From Streptomyces sp. G44 (GTDB lineage Bacteria > Actinomycetota > Actinomycetes > Streptomycetales > Streptomycetaceae): a stretch of DNA of 47,857 nucleotides. Under the pieces are notes generated by a model. It made no database searches, had not been told where the DNA came from, and worked only from the letters and a program-made list of their open reading frames with translations. Of this stretch, positions 40,783 to 47,857 are shown piece after piece (the first letter of the stretch is position 1; each line of letters starts with the position of its first letter). The stretch lies in the NCBI RefSeq assembly GCF_016905445.1, contig NZ_JAFEXF010000030.1:1-47857 (forward strand), read 5' to 3'. Both the position numbers and the translations under genes were made by a program.

Positions 40783-40833
40783 GCGGCGCGGCCTCCCGGG
40801 GGCGCCGCGCGGCATCCTGCCCCGGGCACGGAA

Positions 40834-40865
40834 GAAGCCCCCTGGCCCGGGGGCCAGAGGGCTTC
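40834..40865 (-). terminator. Terminator of ssrA
   Basis: GAAGCCC-C-CTGGCCC pairs with its complement across 40834-40865, 14 pairs with one mismatch. It starts about 17 bases past the tmRNA 3' end and is followed on the minus strand by TTCCGTG. Confidence 0.75.
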
Positions 40866-40881
40866 AACCTCACATGGGAAT

Positions 40882-41251
40882 TGTGGAGATGGCGGGAATC
40901 GAACCCGCGTCCAACGGTGCGGAATCAGGGCTTCTCCGTGTGCAGTTCGCTGCGATTTTCTCGGCCCCGGCGATCACGCGAACAAGTCGCCGACGGGCCC
41001 AGTCACTGTTTGATTTCCTCCTGGACCCCGTGACCGGGTCCAGAAGTTTAGTTCCCTAGCTGATGCCAGGATCCGGGTCGGGAACAGCCCCGGGCTGACA
41101 CTTCACCGAGTCGCTACTTAGGCAGCGAGGGCGAAGGAATCGCGCTTGGTGTTGGCGATTATTTGTTGCGACATATGGTTTACGAGATCATTGCCGCTTC
41201 CTCGACACGCTTCCCCTGCTTCGACATCCGCTGTCGAAACCGATCATCCCC
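40882..41251 (-). ncRNA. ssrA: Transfer-messenger RNA (tmRNA)
   Basis: This is the RNA that rescues stalled ribosomes with SmpB. The 5' end GGGGATG pairs with CATCTCC at the 3' end. The T-arm GCGGG-TTCGATT-CCCGC is tRNA-like, and CCA appears not to be encoded. The tag reading frame (41156-41118) starts at GCC after AUAAUC and reads ANTKRDSFALAA then TAA. The ALAA end is the standard degradation signal. Pseudoknot-like GC blocks follow the tag. It lies directly downstream of smpB on the same strand. Confidence 0.97.
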
Positions 41252-41350
41252 ATGTTGATTTTTCAATCCGTGCCCCGTCACCTGCGGGGCATGGCCCATC
41301 GTACGTGACCAACGGCGGCACGTGCCAGCCTATTCCCGGGAGCCTCTCCG

Positions 41351-41872
41351 CTAGGCGATCCCCTGCCTGCGCCGGACCGCCGAGATCGCGCGGTTCGTCT
41401 CGCGCGTGTCCTGCTTCTCCCGCAGCGTCTGCCGCTTGTCGTACTCCTTCTTGCCCTTGGCCAGCGCGATCTCGACCTTGACGCGGCTGTCCTTGAAGTA
41501 CAGCGACAGGGGCACGATCGTGTGACCCGTCTCCTGGGCCTTCGACTCCAGCTTGTCGATCTCCGCGCGGTGCAGCAGGAGCTTGCGCTTGCGGGTGGCG
41601 GAGTGGTTGGTCCAGGTGCCCTGGACGTACTCCGGGACGTGGATGTTGTGCAGCCACGCCTCGCCGCGGTCGATGTGCACGAAGCCGTCCACCAGGGAGG
41701 CCCGGCCAAGGCGCAGCGACTTCACCTCGGTGCCCATCAGCACCAGGCCGCACTCGTAGGTGTCCAGGATGGTGTAGTCGTGCCGCGCCTTCTTGTTCTG
41801 CGCGACCATCTTGCGGGCGGGGGCCTTCTCATTGGCCTTCGCTGCCTTGCGCTTTACCTTTTCCTTTGCCAT
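41351..41872 (-). CDS. smpB: SsrA-binding protein SmpB
   Basis: This 173-residue RNA-binding protein carries tmRNA to stalled ribosomes. Signatures are [19 protein letters not shown] near the N-terminus, [18 protein letters not shown], and the basic C-terminal tail [20 protein letters not shown] that folds in the mRNA channel. It has a Lys-rich N-terminal extension of about 20 residues. It is upstream of ssrA, its partner, and downstream of the S41 protease gene with an 18-base gap, suggesting cotranscription with the cell-division block. Confidence 0.96.
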   Translation of the reverse strand: MAKEKVKRKAAKANEKAPARKMVAQNKKARHDYTILDTYECGLVLMGTEVKSLRLGRASLVDGFVHIDRGEAWLHNIHVPEYVQGTWTNHSATRKRKLLLHRAEIDKLESKAQETGHTIVPLSLYFKDSRVKVEIALAKGKKEYDKRQTLREKQDTRETNRAISAVRRRQGIA

Positions 41873-41890
41873 AGTCCGGCCATTTTCGCA

Positions 41891-43081
41891 CTACGAGGGG
41901 GGTCCGAGGCCAGTCAATACTGTCTCGGCCCTGGCCTCGGCCCCGTGCTCGGCCTCAAGGTCCGGGACGATGCCCCGCCCGTCCACGGCCCGGCCCGACG
42001 GCGTGCGGTAGTGGCCGACGGTCAGCTCGGCGACGGAGCCGTCCGGAAGGCGGCTCGGCATCTGGACGGAGCCCTTGCCGAAGGTGCGGGTGCCCACGAC
42101 GACCGCGCGGCCGCGGTCCTGGAGGGCGCCGGTGAGGAGCTCGGCGGCGCTCATCGTGCCGCCGTCGACCAGCGCGACCACCGGCCGCTCCGTGTCCCCG
42201 CCGCGCTCGGCGTGCAGGGCCTTCTGCTTGCCCCGTACGTCGTACGTCGCCACGAGGCCGCCGTCGACGAGGGCGGACGAGGCGGTGACCGCCTCGGAGA
42301 CCAGACCGCCGGAGTTCCCGCGCAGGTCGAGCACGATCCCCGCGCCCTCGGGGGCCTCGCGCACCGCGGAGCGCACGGCCTCTCCGGAGCCCTTGGTGAA
42401 CGCGGCGACCTTGATCATGACGGCGCCGCCGGGCAGCTCGGTGACGGTGACGGAGTCCGTGGACAGGCGCGCCCTGCGCAGGGTCTCGCTCCACGCGCGC
42501 GTGGCGCGCTCCAGACCCAGCCGCACCGGGGTGCCCGCGCGGTCGCCGCGCAGCAGGGCCACGACCTCCGTGACGGGGCGGCCGGTGACACGCTCGCCGT
42601 CGATGGAGCGCAGCCGGTCGCCCTTGCGGATGCCGGCCCGGTCGGCGGGCCCGTCCTTCTGGACCCGGGAGACCTCCATGCGCCCGTCGGCCCCGCGCCG
42701 GGCCCACAGCCCGACGCCGGTGTAGGCGCCGTCGAGGGCCTGCTCGAACTCCTCGTACTCGCCGTGGGAGTACACCGAGCCCCAGCGGTCCCCGCTGCGG
42801 CTGACGGCCTCCTCGGCGGCCTTCTGCGCGGACTTGCCGTCGGCCATGGCCTCGGCGGCGGCCTCGGCGGCCTGCTCGGCGGTGCGGCCGGCGGAGGGGG
42901 CCACGGCGTCCGAACGCACCGCCGGCGGGGGCGTTTTCCGGCCGTCGTCCGCCGCCTCGCTCCAGGAGCCGGTGGCGGCCCCGGTGACGAGGACGCTCGC
43001 GAAGACCAACGTCAGGGTCGCCCCGCGGCGCACCCGGAGGGGCGCGGCGAGCCGATCGGCGAACCGGTCGAGACCTGACAT
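41891..43081 (-). CDS. S41-family C-terminal processing peptidase (Ctp) with PDZ domain
   Basis: This 396-residue extracytoplasmic serine protease has a basic N-terminus and one hydrophobic helix (about 21-38) as anchor. An Ala-rich linker, a PDZ domain (about 135-195: KDGPADRAGIRKGDRLRSID) and the protease core follow. The catalytic dyad is Ser311 in GGTMSAAELL and Lys336 in TFGKGSVQ. LDLRGNSGGL is the family hallmark. It lies between ftsX and smpB on the same strand. The substrate is unknown; Ctp proteases trim C-termini of envelope proteins. Confidence 0.93.
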   Translation of the reverse strand: MSGLDRFADRLAAPLRVRRGATLTLVFASVLVTGAATGSWSEAADDGRKTPPPAVRSDAVAPSAGRTAEQAAEAAAEAMADGKSAQKAAEEAVSRSGDRWGSVYSHGEYEEFEQALDGAYTGVGLWARRGADGRMEVSRVQKDGPADRAGIRKGDRLRSIDGERVTGRPVTEVVALLRGDRAGTPVRLGLERATRAWSETLRRARLSTDSVTVTELPGGAVMIKVAAFTKGSGEAVRSAVREAPEGAGIVLDLRGNSGGLVSEAVTASSALVDGGLVATYDVRGKQKALHAERGGDTERPVVALVDGGTMSAAELLTGALQDRGRAVVVGTRTFGKGSVQMPSRLPDGSVAELTVGHYRTPSGRAVDGRGIVPDLEAEHGAEARAETVLTGLGPPS

Positions 43082-43159
43082 GCCGGTGAGTCTAGGACAA
43101 CGAAGAGCGCCGCACGGTCCGTTGAACCGTACGGCGCCCTGGAACGCGGAGGGTGCTTC

Positions 43160-44077
43160 TCACACCTTCAGGTACTTGCGCAACGCGAAGAACGCGGCAA
43201 GGGCGGGCATCAGCAGGCCGATCGCGAGGACCAGCGGCAGCTTGGCGAGGACGGCGTCCCAGCCGATGAAGTTGATGAGGTTGATCTTCTCGGAGAGCGC
43301 GAGCCCGTGGTCGATCATGAAGTAGCGGCCCACGAGCAGCATTCCGCAGGCGAGCGCGCCGCCGATGAGGCCGGCGACGGCGGCCTCCATGATGAACGGC
43401 ATCTGGATGTAGAAGCTGGACGCGCCGACCAGCCGCATGATGCCGGTCTCCCGTCTGCGGCTGAACGCCGAGACGCGCACGGTGTTGACGATCAGCATCA
43501 GCGCGACGACGAGCATGAGCGCCATCACGGCGATCGCCGCCCAGTTCATGCCGTTGAGGAGTTCGAAGAGGTTCTCCAGGTAGGCCTTCTGGTCCTGGAC
43601 GGACTGCACGCCGTCACGGCCCGAGAAGGCGGTCGCGACCACCTGGTACTTCTCCGGGTCCTTCAGCTTGACGCGGAACGACTCCTGCATCTGGTCCGGC
43701 GTGAGGGAGCTGGAGAGCGGGGAGTCGCCGAACTGCTCCTTGTAGTGCTTGTACGCCTCGTCCGCCGACTCGTGCTGGACCGTGTCGACGACGGGCATCT
43801 TCTTCAGATCGCCGAGGATCTGGTCCTTCTGCTCGTTCGTGACGGCGCCCTTGGCGCATTTGGGGTCCTGCTCGGCGTCGGCCTTGTTGCACAGGAAGAT
43901 CGAGACGTTGACCTTGTCGTACCAGTAGCCCTTCATCGTGCTCACCTGGTCACGCATGAGCAGCGAGCCGCCGAACAGGGCGAGCGAGAGCGCTACGGAG
44001 ACGACGACCGCGAAGGTCATCGTGAGATTGCGACGGAGGCCGACGCCGATCTCCGACAGGACGAACTGGGCGCGCAT
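43160..44077 (-). CDS. ftsX: Cell division protein FtsX
   Basis: The 305-residue protein is the membrane subunit of the FtsEX complex, which couples the ATPase FtsE to peptidoglycan hydrolases during division or sporulation. It has four helices: one near 20-40, a large extracellular domain (about 45-175) and three near 180-300. VSAFSRRRETGIMRLVGASS is the conserved cytoplasmic segment. Two Cys in the extracellular part (FLCNKADAEQDPKCAKG) are near each other, as is common in actinobacterial FtsX. It follows ftsE after 78 bases. Confidence 0.95.
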   Translation of the reverse strand: MRAQFVLSEIGVGLRRNLTMTFAVVVSVALSLALFGGSLLMRDQVSTMKGYWYDKVNVSIFLCNKADAEQDPKCAKGAVTNEQKDQILGDLKKMPVVDTVQHESADEAYKHYKEQFGDSPLSSSLTPDQMQESFRVKLKDPEKYQVVATAFSGRDGVQSVQDQKAYLENLFELLNGMNWAAIAVMALMLVVALMLIVNTVRVSAFSRRRETGIMRLVGASSFYIQMPFIMEAAVAGLIGGALACGMLLVGRYFMIDHGLALSEKINLINFIGWDAVLAKLPLVLAIGLLMPALAAFFALRKYLKV

Positions 44078-44155
44078 GGCGGCCTTTCAGTGGATCAGCT
44101 TGCGGTGGAACAGGCGGGTCCCGCGGTACGGACGCGTCCGGGCGGGGCCCGGTCG

Positions 44156-44845
44156 TCAGTGCTGGTAGCCGTAGACGCCGCGCGACTGGTCGCGCACGAG
44201 ACGGCCCTTCTCCAGCTCGATGACCCGCTTGCGCATCTGGTCCACGATCTGCTGGTCGTGCGTGGCCATCACGACGGTGGTGCCGGTCCGGTTGATCCGG
44301 TCGAGCAGCTTCATGATGCCGACGGAGGTCTGCGGGTCGAGGTTGCCGGTGGGCTCGTCGGCGATGAGGAGCTTCGGACGGTTGACGAACGCGCGCGCGA
44401 TCGCCACTCGTTGCTGCTCACCACCGGAGAGCTCGCCGGGCATCCGGTCCTCCTTGCCGCCGAGGCCGACCAGGTCGAGGACCTGCGGGACGGACTTGCG
44501 GATCTCGCCGCGGGACTTGCCGATGACCTCCTGCGCGAAGGCCACGTTCTCGCCGACGGTCTTGTTGGGCAGGAGGCGGAAGTCCTGGAAGACGGTGCCC
44601 AACTGGCGGCGCATGTGCGGCACCTTGAAGTTGGACAGGCGCGCGAGGTCCTTGCCGAGGACGTGCACCTGACCGTGGCTGGTGCGCTCCTCGCGCAGGA
44701 CGAGCCGCAGGAAAGTGGACTTTCCGGAGCCGGAGGACCCCACCAGGAAGACGAACTCGCCCTTCTCGATCTCAAGGGAGACGTCCCTCAGAGCGGGGCG
44801 GGTCTGCTTGGGGTAGGCCTTGGAGACGTTGTCGAAACGGATCAC
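44156..44845 (-). CDS. ftsE: Cell division ATP-binding protein FtsE
   Basis: The 229-residue ABC ATPase powers the FtsEX complex. Walker [10 protein letters not shown], the signature LSGGEQQR and Walker B LLIADEP are all present, with the H-loop ATHDQ. I choose GTG at 44845 ([12 protein letters not shown]), the family start; there is no clear Shine-Dalgarno sequence. It is the first gene of the minus-strand block ftsE, ftsX, S41 protease, smpB, ssrA. It is divergent from a small zinc-ribbon membrane protein gene. Confidence 0.96.
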   Translation of the reverse strand: MIRFDNVSKAYPKQTRPALRDVSLEIEKGEFVFLVGSSGSGKSTFLRLVLREERTSHGQVHVLGKDLARLSNFKVPHMRRQLGTVFQDFRLLPNKTVGENVAFAQEVIGKSRGEIRKSVPQVLDLVGLGGKEDRMPGELSGGEQQRVAIARAFVNRPKLLIADEPTGNLDPQTSVGIMKLLDRINRTGTTVVMATHDQQIVDQMRKRVIELEKGRLVRDQSRGVYGYQH

Positions 44846-45085
44846 GGATGCACCACGGGTTGCCGGGGGTAGGTGTGCGTGACCATACGCGAATGCGGTA
44901 CGCGCGCGCAGTCGGCGTCCGGAGTTGCGCGTTTTGTCTCGGAAGTGTCGGGGTGCGGAACGTACCGAAACCGTCGCGAGAGGGCGGGCCGCGCCCAAAT
45001 CCGCGGAAGCTGGCACAGTGGTATGGGGAACGATTGGGTTCCCCGTAGCGTTGGGCAGGCTGAGACTGTGCGGGAGGAGAAGCGC

Positions 45086-45277
45086 ATGACCCTGGATCGG
45101 TTGGTATGCGCGAACTGCGCGGCGCCCGTGAGTGAAGGCCGTTGCCCCGTGTGCCGGGCCAATCGCGCGCGCATGCAGCAGGAAGGGCCCTTCGCGGGCC
45201 TCAATCCCGCGGCACTGATAGCGCTGCTCGTGGTGTTGATCGCGGCGGTCGCGCTGCTGGCGCACCAGTCCGCGTAG
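45086..45277 (+). CDS. Small zinc-ribbon membrane protein
   Basis: This encodes 63 residues. [20 protein letters not shown] gives two CxxC pairs that should bind zinc, followed after a short linker by one membrane helix ([17 protein letters not shown]). ATG at 45086 follows GGAGGAGA at 5 bases, a strong Shine-Dalgarno sequence. The zinc ribbon should face the cytoplasm. The last codons and stop lie inside the first unit of a 17-bp tandem repeat. A position next to ftsE is, as I recall, conserved in Streptomyces; the function is unknown. Confidence 0.85.
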   Translation: MTLDRLVCANCAAPVSEGRCPVCRANRARMQQEGPFAGLNPAALIALLVVLIAAVALLAHQSA

Positions 45278-45347
45278 GACATCGGTCCGTACCGGACACC
45301 AGTCCGTACCGGACACCAGTCCGTACAGGACTCCAGTCCGTACAGAC
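45263..45347. repeat. Five-unit 17-bp tandem repeat
   Basis: Units start at 45263, 45280, 45297, 45314 and 45331, with consensus CACCAGTCCGTACCGGA and one to five differences per unit. Each contains the small palindrome TCCG-TAC-CGGA. The first unit overlaps the stop codon of the zinc-ribbon gene. The array ends 5 bases before a terminator. Confidence 0.85.
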
Positions 45348-45351
45348 ACGG

Positions 45352-45391
45352 GAAGGGCCCGGAGCTTCGAGAAGCTCCGGGCCCTTCTTTT
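45352..45391 (+). terminator. Rho-independent terminator after the zinc-ribbon gene
   Basis: GAAGGGCCCGGAGCTTC (45352-45368) and GAAGCTCCGGGCCCTTC (45371-45387) form a near-perfect long stem, followed by TTTT (45388-45391). This is among the strongest terminators in the window. Confidence 0.92.
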
Positions 45392-45486
45392 CGTGCCCGC
45401 CCTACGGCGTCCGCGTCAGGTACGCCACATACGGACCGTACGTGGCGTACATCAGCCCGCGCCGTCGCGTGCGCCGGCGCCCGGGA

Positions 45487-46212
45487 TCAGGCGGCGGCGC
45501 CGCGGTTGCCGACGAGGCGCGGCAGGACGCGGAAGCCGATGCCGCCGACGATCATCGTGGCGGCGCCGATCACGAGGAAGGTGGTCTCGGCGGCGCCGGT
45601 CTCGGCCAGCTCGCCCTTGCCGCCGCCCTTGGCGCCCTTGTCGCCGGCCTGCTCGACCGGCGTGGAACCGGTGTCCGTCAGGCTGTCCTTGGCCTTGCCC
45701 TGCTCGACGGGTACGGAGCCGCCGCCGTCGGGGCCGGTGTCGTTGCCGCCACCGTTGCCGCCGCCGTTGCCGTTGCCGCCGCCGTTACCGTTGCCGCCGT
45801 TGCCGTTGTTGCCGCCGTTCCCGTTGTTGCCGCCGTTCCCGTTGTTGCCGCCGTTCCCGTTGTTGCCGCCGTTCCCACTCGGGTCGGTCGGGTCCGAGGT
45901 CGGCACGGGCGGGTCCGTGGGCTCGGGCGGCTCCGTCGGCTCCGTGGTGGGCTCCGGCGGGTCCGTCGGGTCGGGGGCCGTGGGCTCCGGGGCGGTGGGC
46001 TCCTCGGTAGGCGCCGGCGGGTTGTCCTGCGGGTCGACGTCCACGTCCACCCCGACGCCGGTCTCGTCCGCGTGGGCGCCGGCGCCCACGGGGCCCAGGT
46101 CGACGCCGACGTCGAGGGCCGAGGCGGCACCCGCGGCGGTCAGCGAGGCACCGGCGGCGATCACGGCGCCCGCGGCTATCCGCGCGATACGGATGCGCGT
46201 CTTCTTGGTCAT
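45487..46212 (-). CDS. Sortase-anchored cell-wall protein (LAETG), Pro/Thr- and Asn/Gly-repeat stalk
   Basis: The 241-residue protein has an N-terminal signal peptide (1 to about 32), an acidic segment, and a PEPT-rich stalk (about 64-112). Asn/Gly repeats (NNGNGG, about 113-157) follow, encoded by four perfect 18-base units at 45803-45874. The end is a sorting signal: LAETG (202-206), a hydrophobic helix and RGNRGAAA. LAXTG is the class E sortase motif in actinobacteria, so the protein should be linked covalently to peptidoglycan. No enzymatic domain is seen. ATG at 46212 starts MTKKTRIRIARI. Confidence 0.88.
   Translation of the reverse strand: MTKKTRIRIARIAAGAVIAAGASLTAAGAASALDVGVDLGPVGAGAHADETGVGVDVDVDPQDNPPAPTEEPTAPEPTAPDPTDPPEPTTEPTEPPEPTDPPVPTSDPTDPSGNGGNNGNGGNNGNGGNNGNGGNNGNGGNGNGGGNGNGGGNGGGNDTGPDGGGSVPVEQGKAKDSLTDTGSTPVEQAGDKGAKGGGKGELAETGAAETTFLVIGAATMIVGGIGFRVLPRLVGNRGAAA
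45803..45874. repeat. Four perfect 18-bp coding repeats (NNGNGG)
   Basis: The forward unit CCGTTGTTGCCGCCGTTC occurs four times without mismatch at 45803, 45821, 45839 and 45857. It encodes the Asn/Gly stalk of the sortase substrate and is prone to length variation. Confidence 0.85.
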
Positions 46213-46434
46213 CAGGCTGCTACCCCCAGTAGCTGAAATGTCGGTGAGGCAGCGTCCGGGGCGGCATTCGCCGGGGGCGATCGTTTCGGCCCCCACAGGT
46301 CCCACGCGCCCCGGTATCACGCATGCCGCACGCTAGCCTTTCCACTTTTCATGGCAGCGTCAAGGTCGTTGCGGGCGCGATGTCCGAAATCGGGGCAGTT
46401 GACCGTCGTCGGGAGATGTGACTGTGACGTAATA

Positions 46435-46465
46435 GGCAACTGCCGCCTCCTGGGCGGCAGTTGCC
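46435..46465 (-). terminator. Hairpin terminator after prfB
   Basis: GGCAACTGCCGCC (46435-46447) and GGCGGCAGTTGCC (46453-46465) form a perfect 13-pair stem 30 bases after the prfB stop. On the minus strand it is followed by TATTACG. Confidence 0.75.
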
Positions 46466-46494
46466 ATGTCGATAAAGCCGCTTCGAGCGGTTTT

Positions 46495-47601
46495 CTACTT
46501 CTCCTGCTGCTTGCGCCAGCGAATTCCGGCCTCCAGGAAACCGTCGATCTCGCCGTTGAAGACGGACTCGGGATTGCCGACCTCGAACTCCGTACGGAGG
46601 TCCTTGACCATCTGGTACGGGTGCAGGACGTACGAACGCATCTGATTGCCCCAGGAGTTGCCGCCGTCGCCCTTGAGGGCGTTCATCTTCGCCTGCTCCT
46701 CCTGGCGGCGGCGCTCCAGGAGCTTCGCCTGGAGGACGTTCATCGCGGTCGCCTTGTTCTGGATCTGCGAGCGCTCGTTCTGACAGGAGACGACGATGCC
46801 GGTCGGCAGGTGGGTCAGCCGGACCGCGGAGTCGGTGGTGTTGACGCCCTGGCCGCCGGGGCCCGAGGAGCGGTACACGTCGACGCGCAGCTCGCTCTCG
46901 TCGATCTCGATGTGGTCGGTCTGCTCGACCACGGGGAGGATCTCGACGCCGGCGAAGGAGGTCTGGCGGCGGCCCTGGTTGTCGAAGGGCGAGATGCGGA
47001 CCAGGCGGTGGGTGCCCTGCTCCACGGAGAGCGTGCCGTAGGCGTACGGGACGTTGACGGCGAAGGTGGTCGACTTGATGCCGGCCTCTTCCGCGTACGA
47101 GGTCTCGTAGAGCTCCGTCTTGTAGCCGTGGCGCTCGGCCCAGCGCAGGTACATCCGCTGGAGCTTCTCGGCGAAGTCGGAGGCGTCGACGCCGCCGGCC
47201 TCCGCGCGGATGGTGACGACGGCCTCGCGGGAGTCGTACTCGCCGGAGAGGAGGGTGCGCACCTCCATCTCGTCGAGGGCCTTCTTGACGGCGGTGAGCT
47301 CGGACTCGGCCTCGGCACGGGTGTCCGGGTCGTCCTCCTCCTCGGCCATCTCGAACAGCACGCTGAGGTCGTCGATGCGCCCGCGCAGCGTCTCGGCCTT
47401 CCTGACCTCCGCCTGGAGGTGGCTCAGCTTGCTGGTGATCTTCTGCGCCGCCTCCGGGTCGTCCCACAGGGACGGGGCGGCCGCCTGCTCCTCGAGCACG
47501 GCGATATCGGCCCTCAGCTTGTCGAGGTCCAGGACGGCCTCGATCGACTCCATGGTCGAGGAGAGGGACTTGAGCTCTTCGGATACATCGACGACTGCCA
47601 C
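46495..47601 (-). CDS. prfB: Peptide chain release factor 2
   Basis: RF2 reads UGA and UAA stops and triggers peptide release. The protein has 368 residues. The stop-codon reading motif SPF is at 204-206 ([16 protein letters not shown]) and the catalytic GGQ at 249-251 ([16 protein letters not shown]). GTG at 47601 begins the conserved [20 protein letters not shown]. One uninterrupted frame encodes the whole protein, so the programmed UGA frameshift known from E. coli prfB is absent. The gene upstream encodes a membrane protein on the same strand. Confidence 0.97.
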   Translation of the reverse strand: MAVVDVSEELKSLSSTMESIEAVLDLDKLRADIAVLEEQAAAPSLWDDPEAAQKITSKLSHLQAEVRKAETLRGRIDDLSVLFEMAEEEDDPDTRAEAESELTAVKKALDEMEVRTLLSGEYDSREAVVTIRAEAGGVDASDFAEKLQRMYLRWAERHGYKTELYETSYAEEAGIKSTTFAVNVPYAYGTLSVEQGTHRLVRISPFDNQGRRQTSFAGVEILPVVEQTDHIEIDESELRVDVYRSSGPGGQGVNTTDSAVRLTHLPTGIVVSCQNERSQIQNKATAMNVLQAKLLERRRQEEQAKMNALKGDGGNSWGNQMRSYVLHPYQMVKDLRTEFEVGNPESVFNGEIDGFLEAGIRWRKQQEK

Positions 47602-47671
47602 GACTCCAGCGTAACGGCTGCGGCAACCGTCCCCTCCCGCCGCCGGGCCTCCAGGGCTCCGCGGCCGTCGG

Positions 47672-47857
47672 TCAGGGGGTCGGAGGGGCGGAGTTCCCGC
47701 TGTCCGGAGGCGTGTCGTCGCCCGATGTCGCCGCCCACGTGCCCACGCCCGCCGCCGCGGCCAGCACCACTCCCGCCACGCCCAGCGTGATCCGCCGGCG
47801 CCGGGCGGAGGCGCGGTGCTTGGCGGAGCCGGGCCTGGCCGCACCGGCCGCCCGGGG
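47672..47857 (-). CDS. C-terminal end of a membrane protein (possibly Ser/Thr kinase), cut by window edge
   Basis: Only the last 61 residues are in the window. They comprise a basic segment ([13 protein letters not shown]), one hydrophobic helix ([20 protein letters not shown]) and a short acidic Pro-rich tail ending SAPPTP. The stop is at 47672-47674. A basic stretch, a single helix and a short external tail are common at the end of actinobacterial Ser/Thr kinases. I recall the kinase gene pkaF beside prfB in S. coelicolor. The identity is therefore tentative. Confidence 0.6.
   Translation of the reverse strand, partial: PRAAGAARPGSAKHRASARRRRITLGVAGVVLAAAAGVGTWAATSGDDTPPDSGNSAPPTP

Noticed and set aside
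45263..45347. Replication iterons or an attachment site
   Set aside because: No replication or integration gene is nearby and the locus is conserved core chromosome next to ftsE.
46495..47601. Programmed +1 frameshift in prfB
   Set aside because: The gene reads in one frame from the conserved N-terminus to the stop, with no internal UGA; a frameshift is not needed.

Overview
The window is a stretch of Streptomyces (or very close actinomycete) chromosome. GC is very high with G/C-biased third codon positions, GTG and TTG starts are frequent, and genes often overlap by ATGA or GTGA. The gene order (hppD, lrp-like, ..., murA, hup, malic enzyme, helD, sigU-like ECF sigma factor and anti-sigma factor, nnaR, narK, ..., smpB/ssrA, S41 protease, ftsX, ftsE, prfB) is, from memory, that of the S. 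coelicolor core region around SCO2927-SCO2973. This is therefore mainly core chromosome with small variable islands. No transposase, integrase, CRISPR array or rRNA was seen.

Left part (1-8.9 kb): the broken 3' end of an alpha/beta hydrolase next to abnormal G and C homopolymers, hppD divergent from an Lrp/AsnC regulator, a four-gene glycine betaine/choline-type ABC importer, an ArsR regulator with a probable leaderless promoter, a TTA-containing small gene, a secreted Lon-type protease domain protein and an IclR regulator. From 8.9 to 15 kb: a DEAD/DEAH helicase, an MFS exporter, a whiJ-like trio (ATPase, XRE protein, DUF397 protein with a triplicated motif), a DinB-fold enzyme and tRNA-Cys. 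From 14.9 to 20.8 kb: a minus-strand operon of FAD, [2Fe-2S] and molybdenum-type subunits plus a P-loop kinase-like protein, all coupled by 4-base GTGA overlaps. Its Mo-type subunit lacks family active-site motifs and its Fe-S subunit carries a 490-residue low-complexity N-terminal extension. I regard this as the least-explained system in the window.

Middle (21-32 kb): GH20 hexosaminidase, DUF3039 protein, YqgE, murA, hup, ACT-domain malic enzyme, a strong candidate structured RNA with its own promoter and terminator between malic enzyme and helD, helD, and an ECF sigma/anti-sigma pair. From 32 to 41 kb: a CGNR regulator, the HemD-winged-helix regulator NnaR with nitrate transporter NarK, a MarR/EamA divergent pair with clear palindromic operators, a lipoprotein and a LysR/MFS divergent pair.

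Right part (40.8-47.9 kb): tmRNA (ssrA), smpB, S41 protease, ftsX and ftsE on the minus strand form a ribosome-rescue and cell-division block. A 63-residue zinc-ribbon membrane protein runs into a five-unit 17-bp tandem repeat. A sortase substrate (LAETG), prfB and the C-terminal tail of a membrane protein close the window.

Start sites were chosen by Shine-Dalgarno spacing, gene overlaps and family starts. All family assignments come from reading translated sequence by eye; none was confirmed by a database search.
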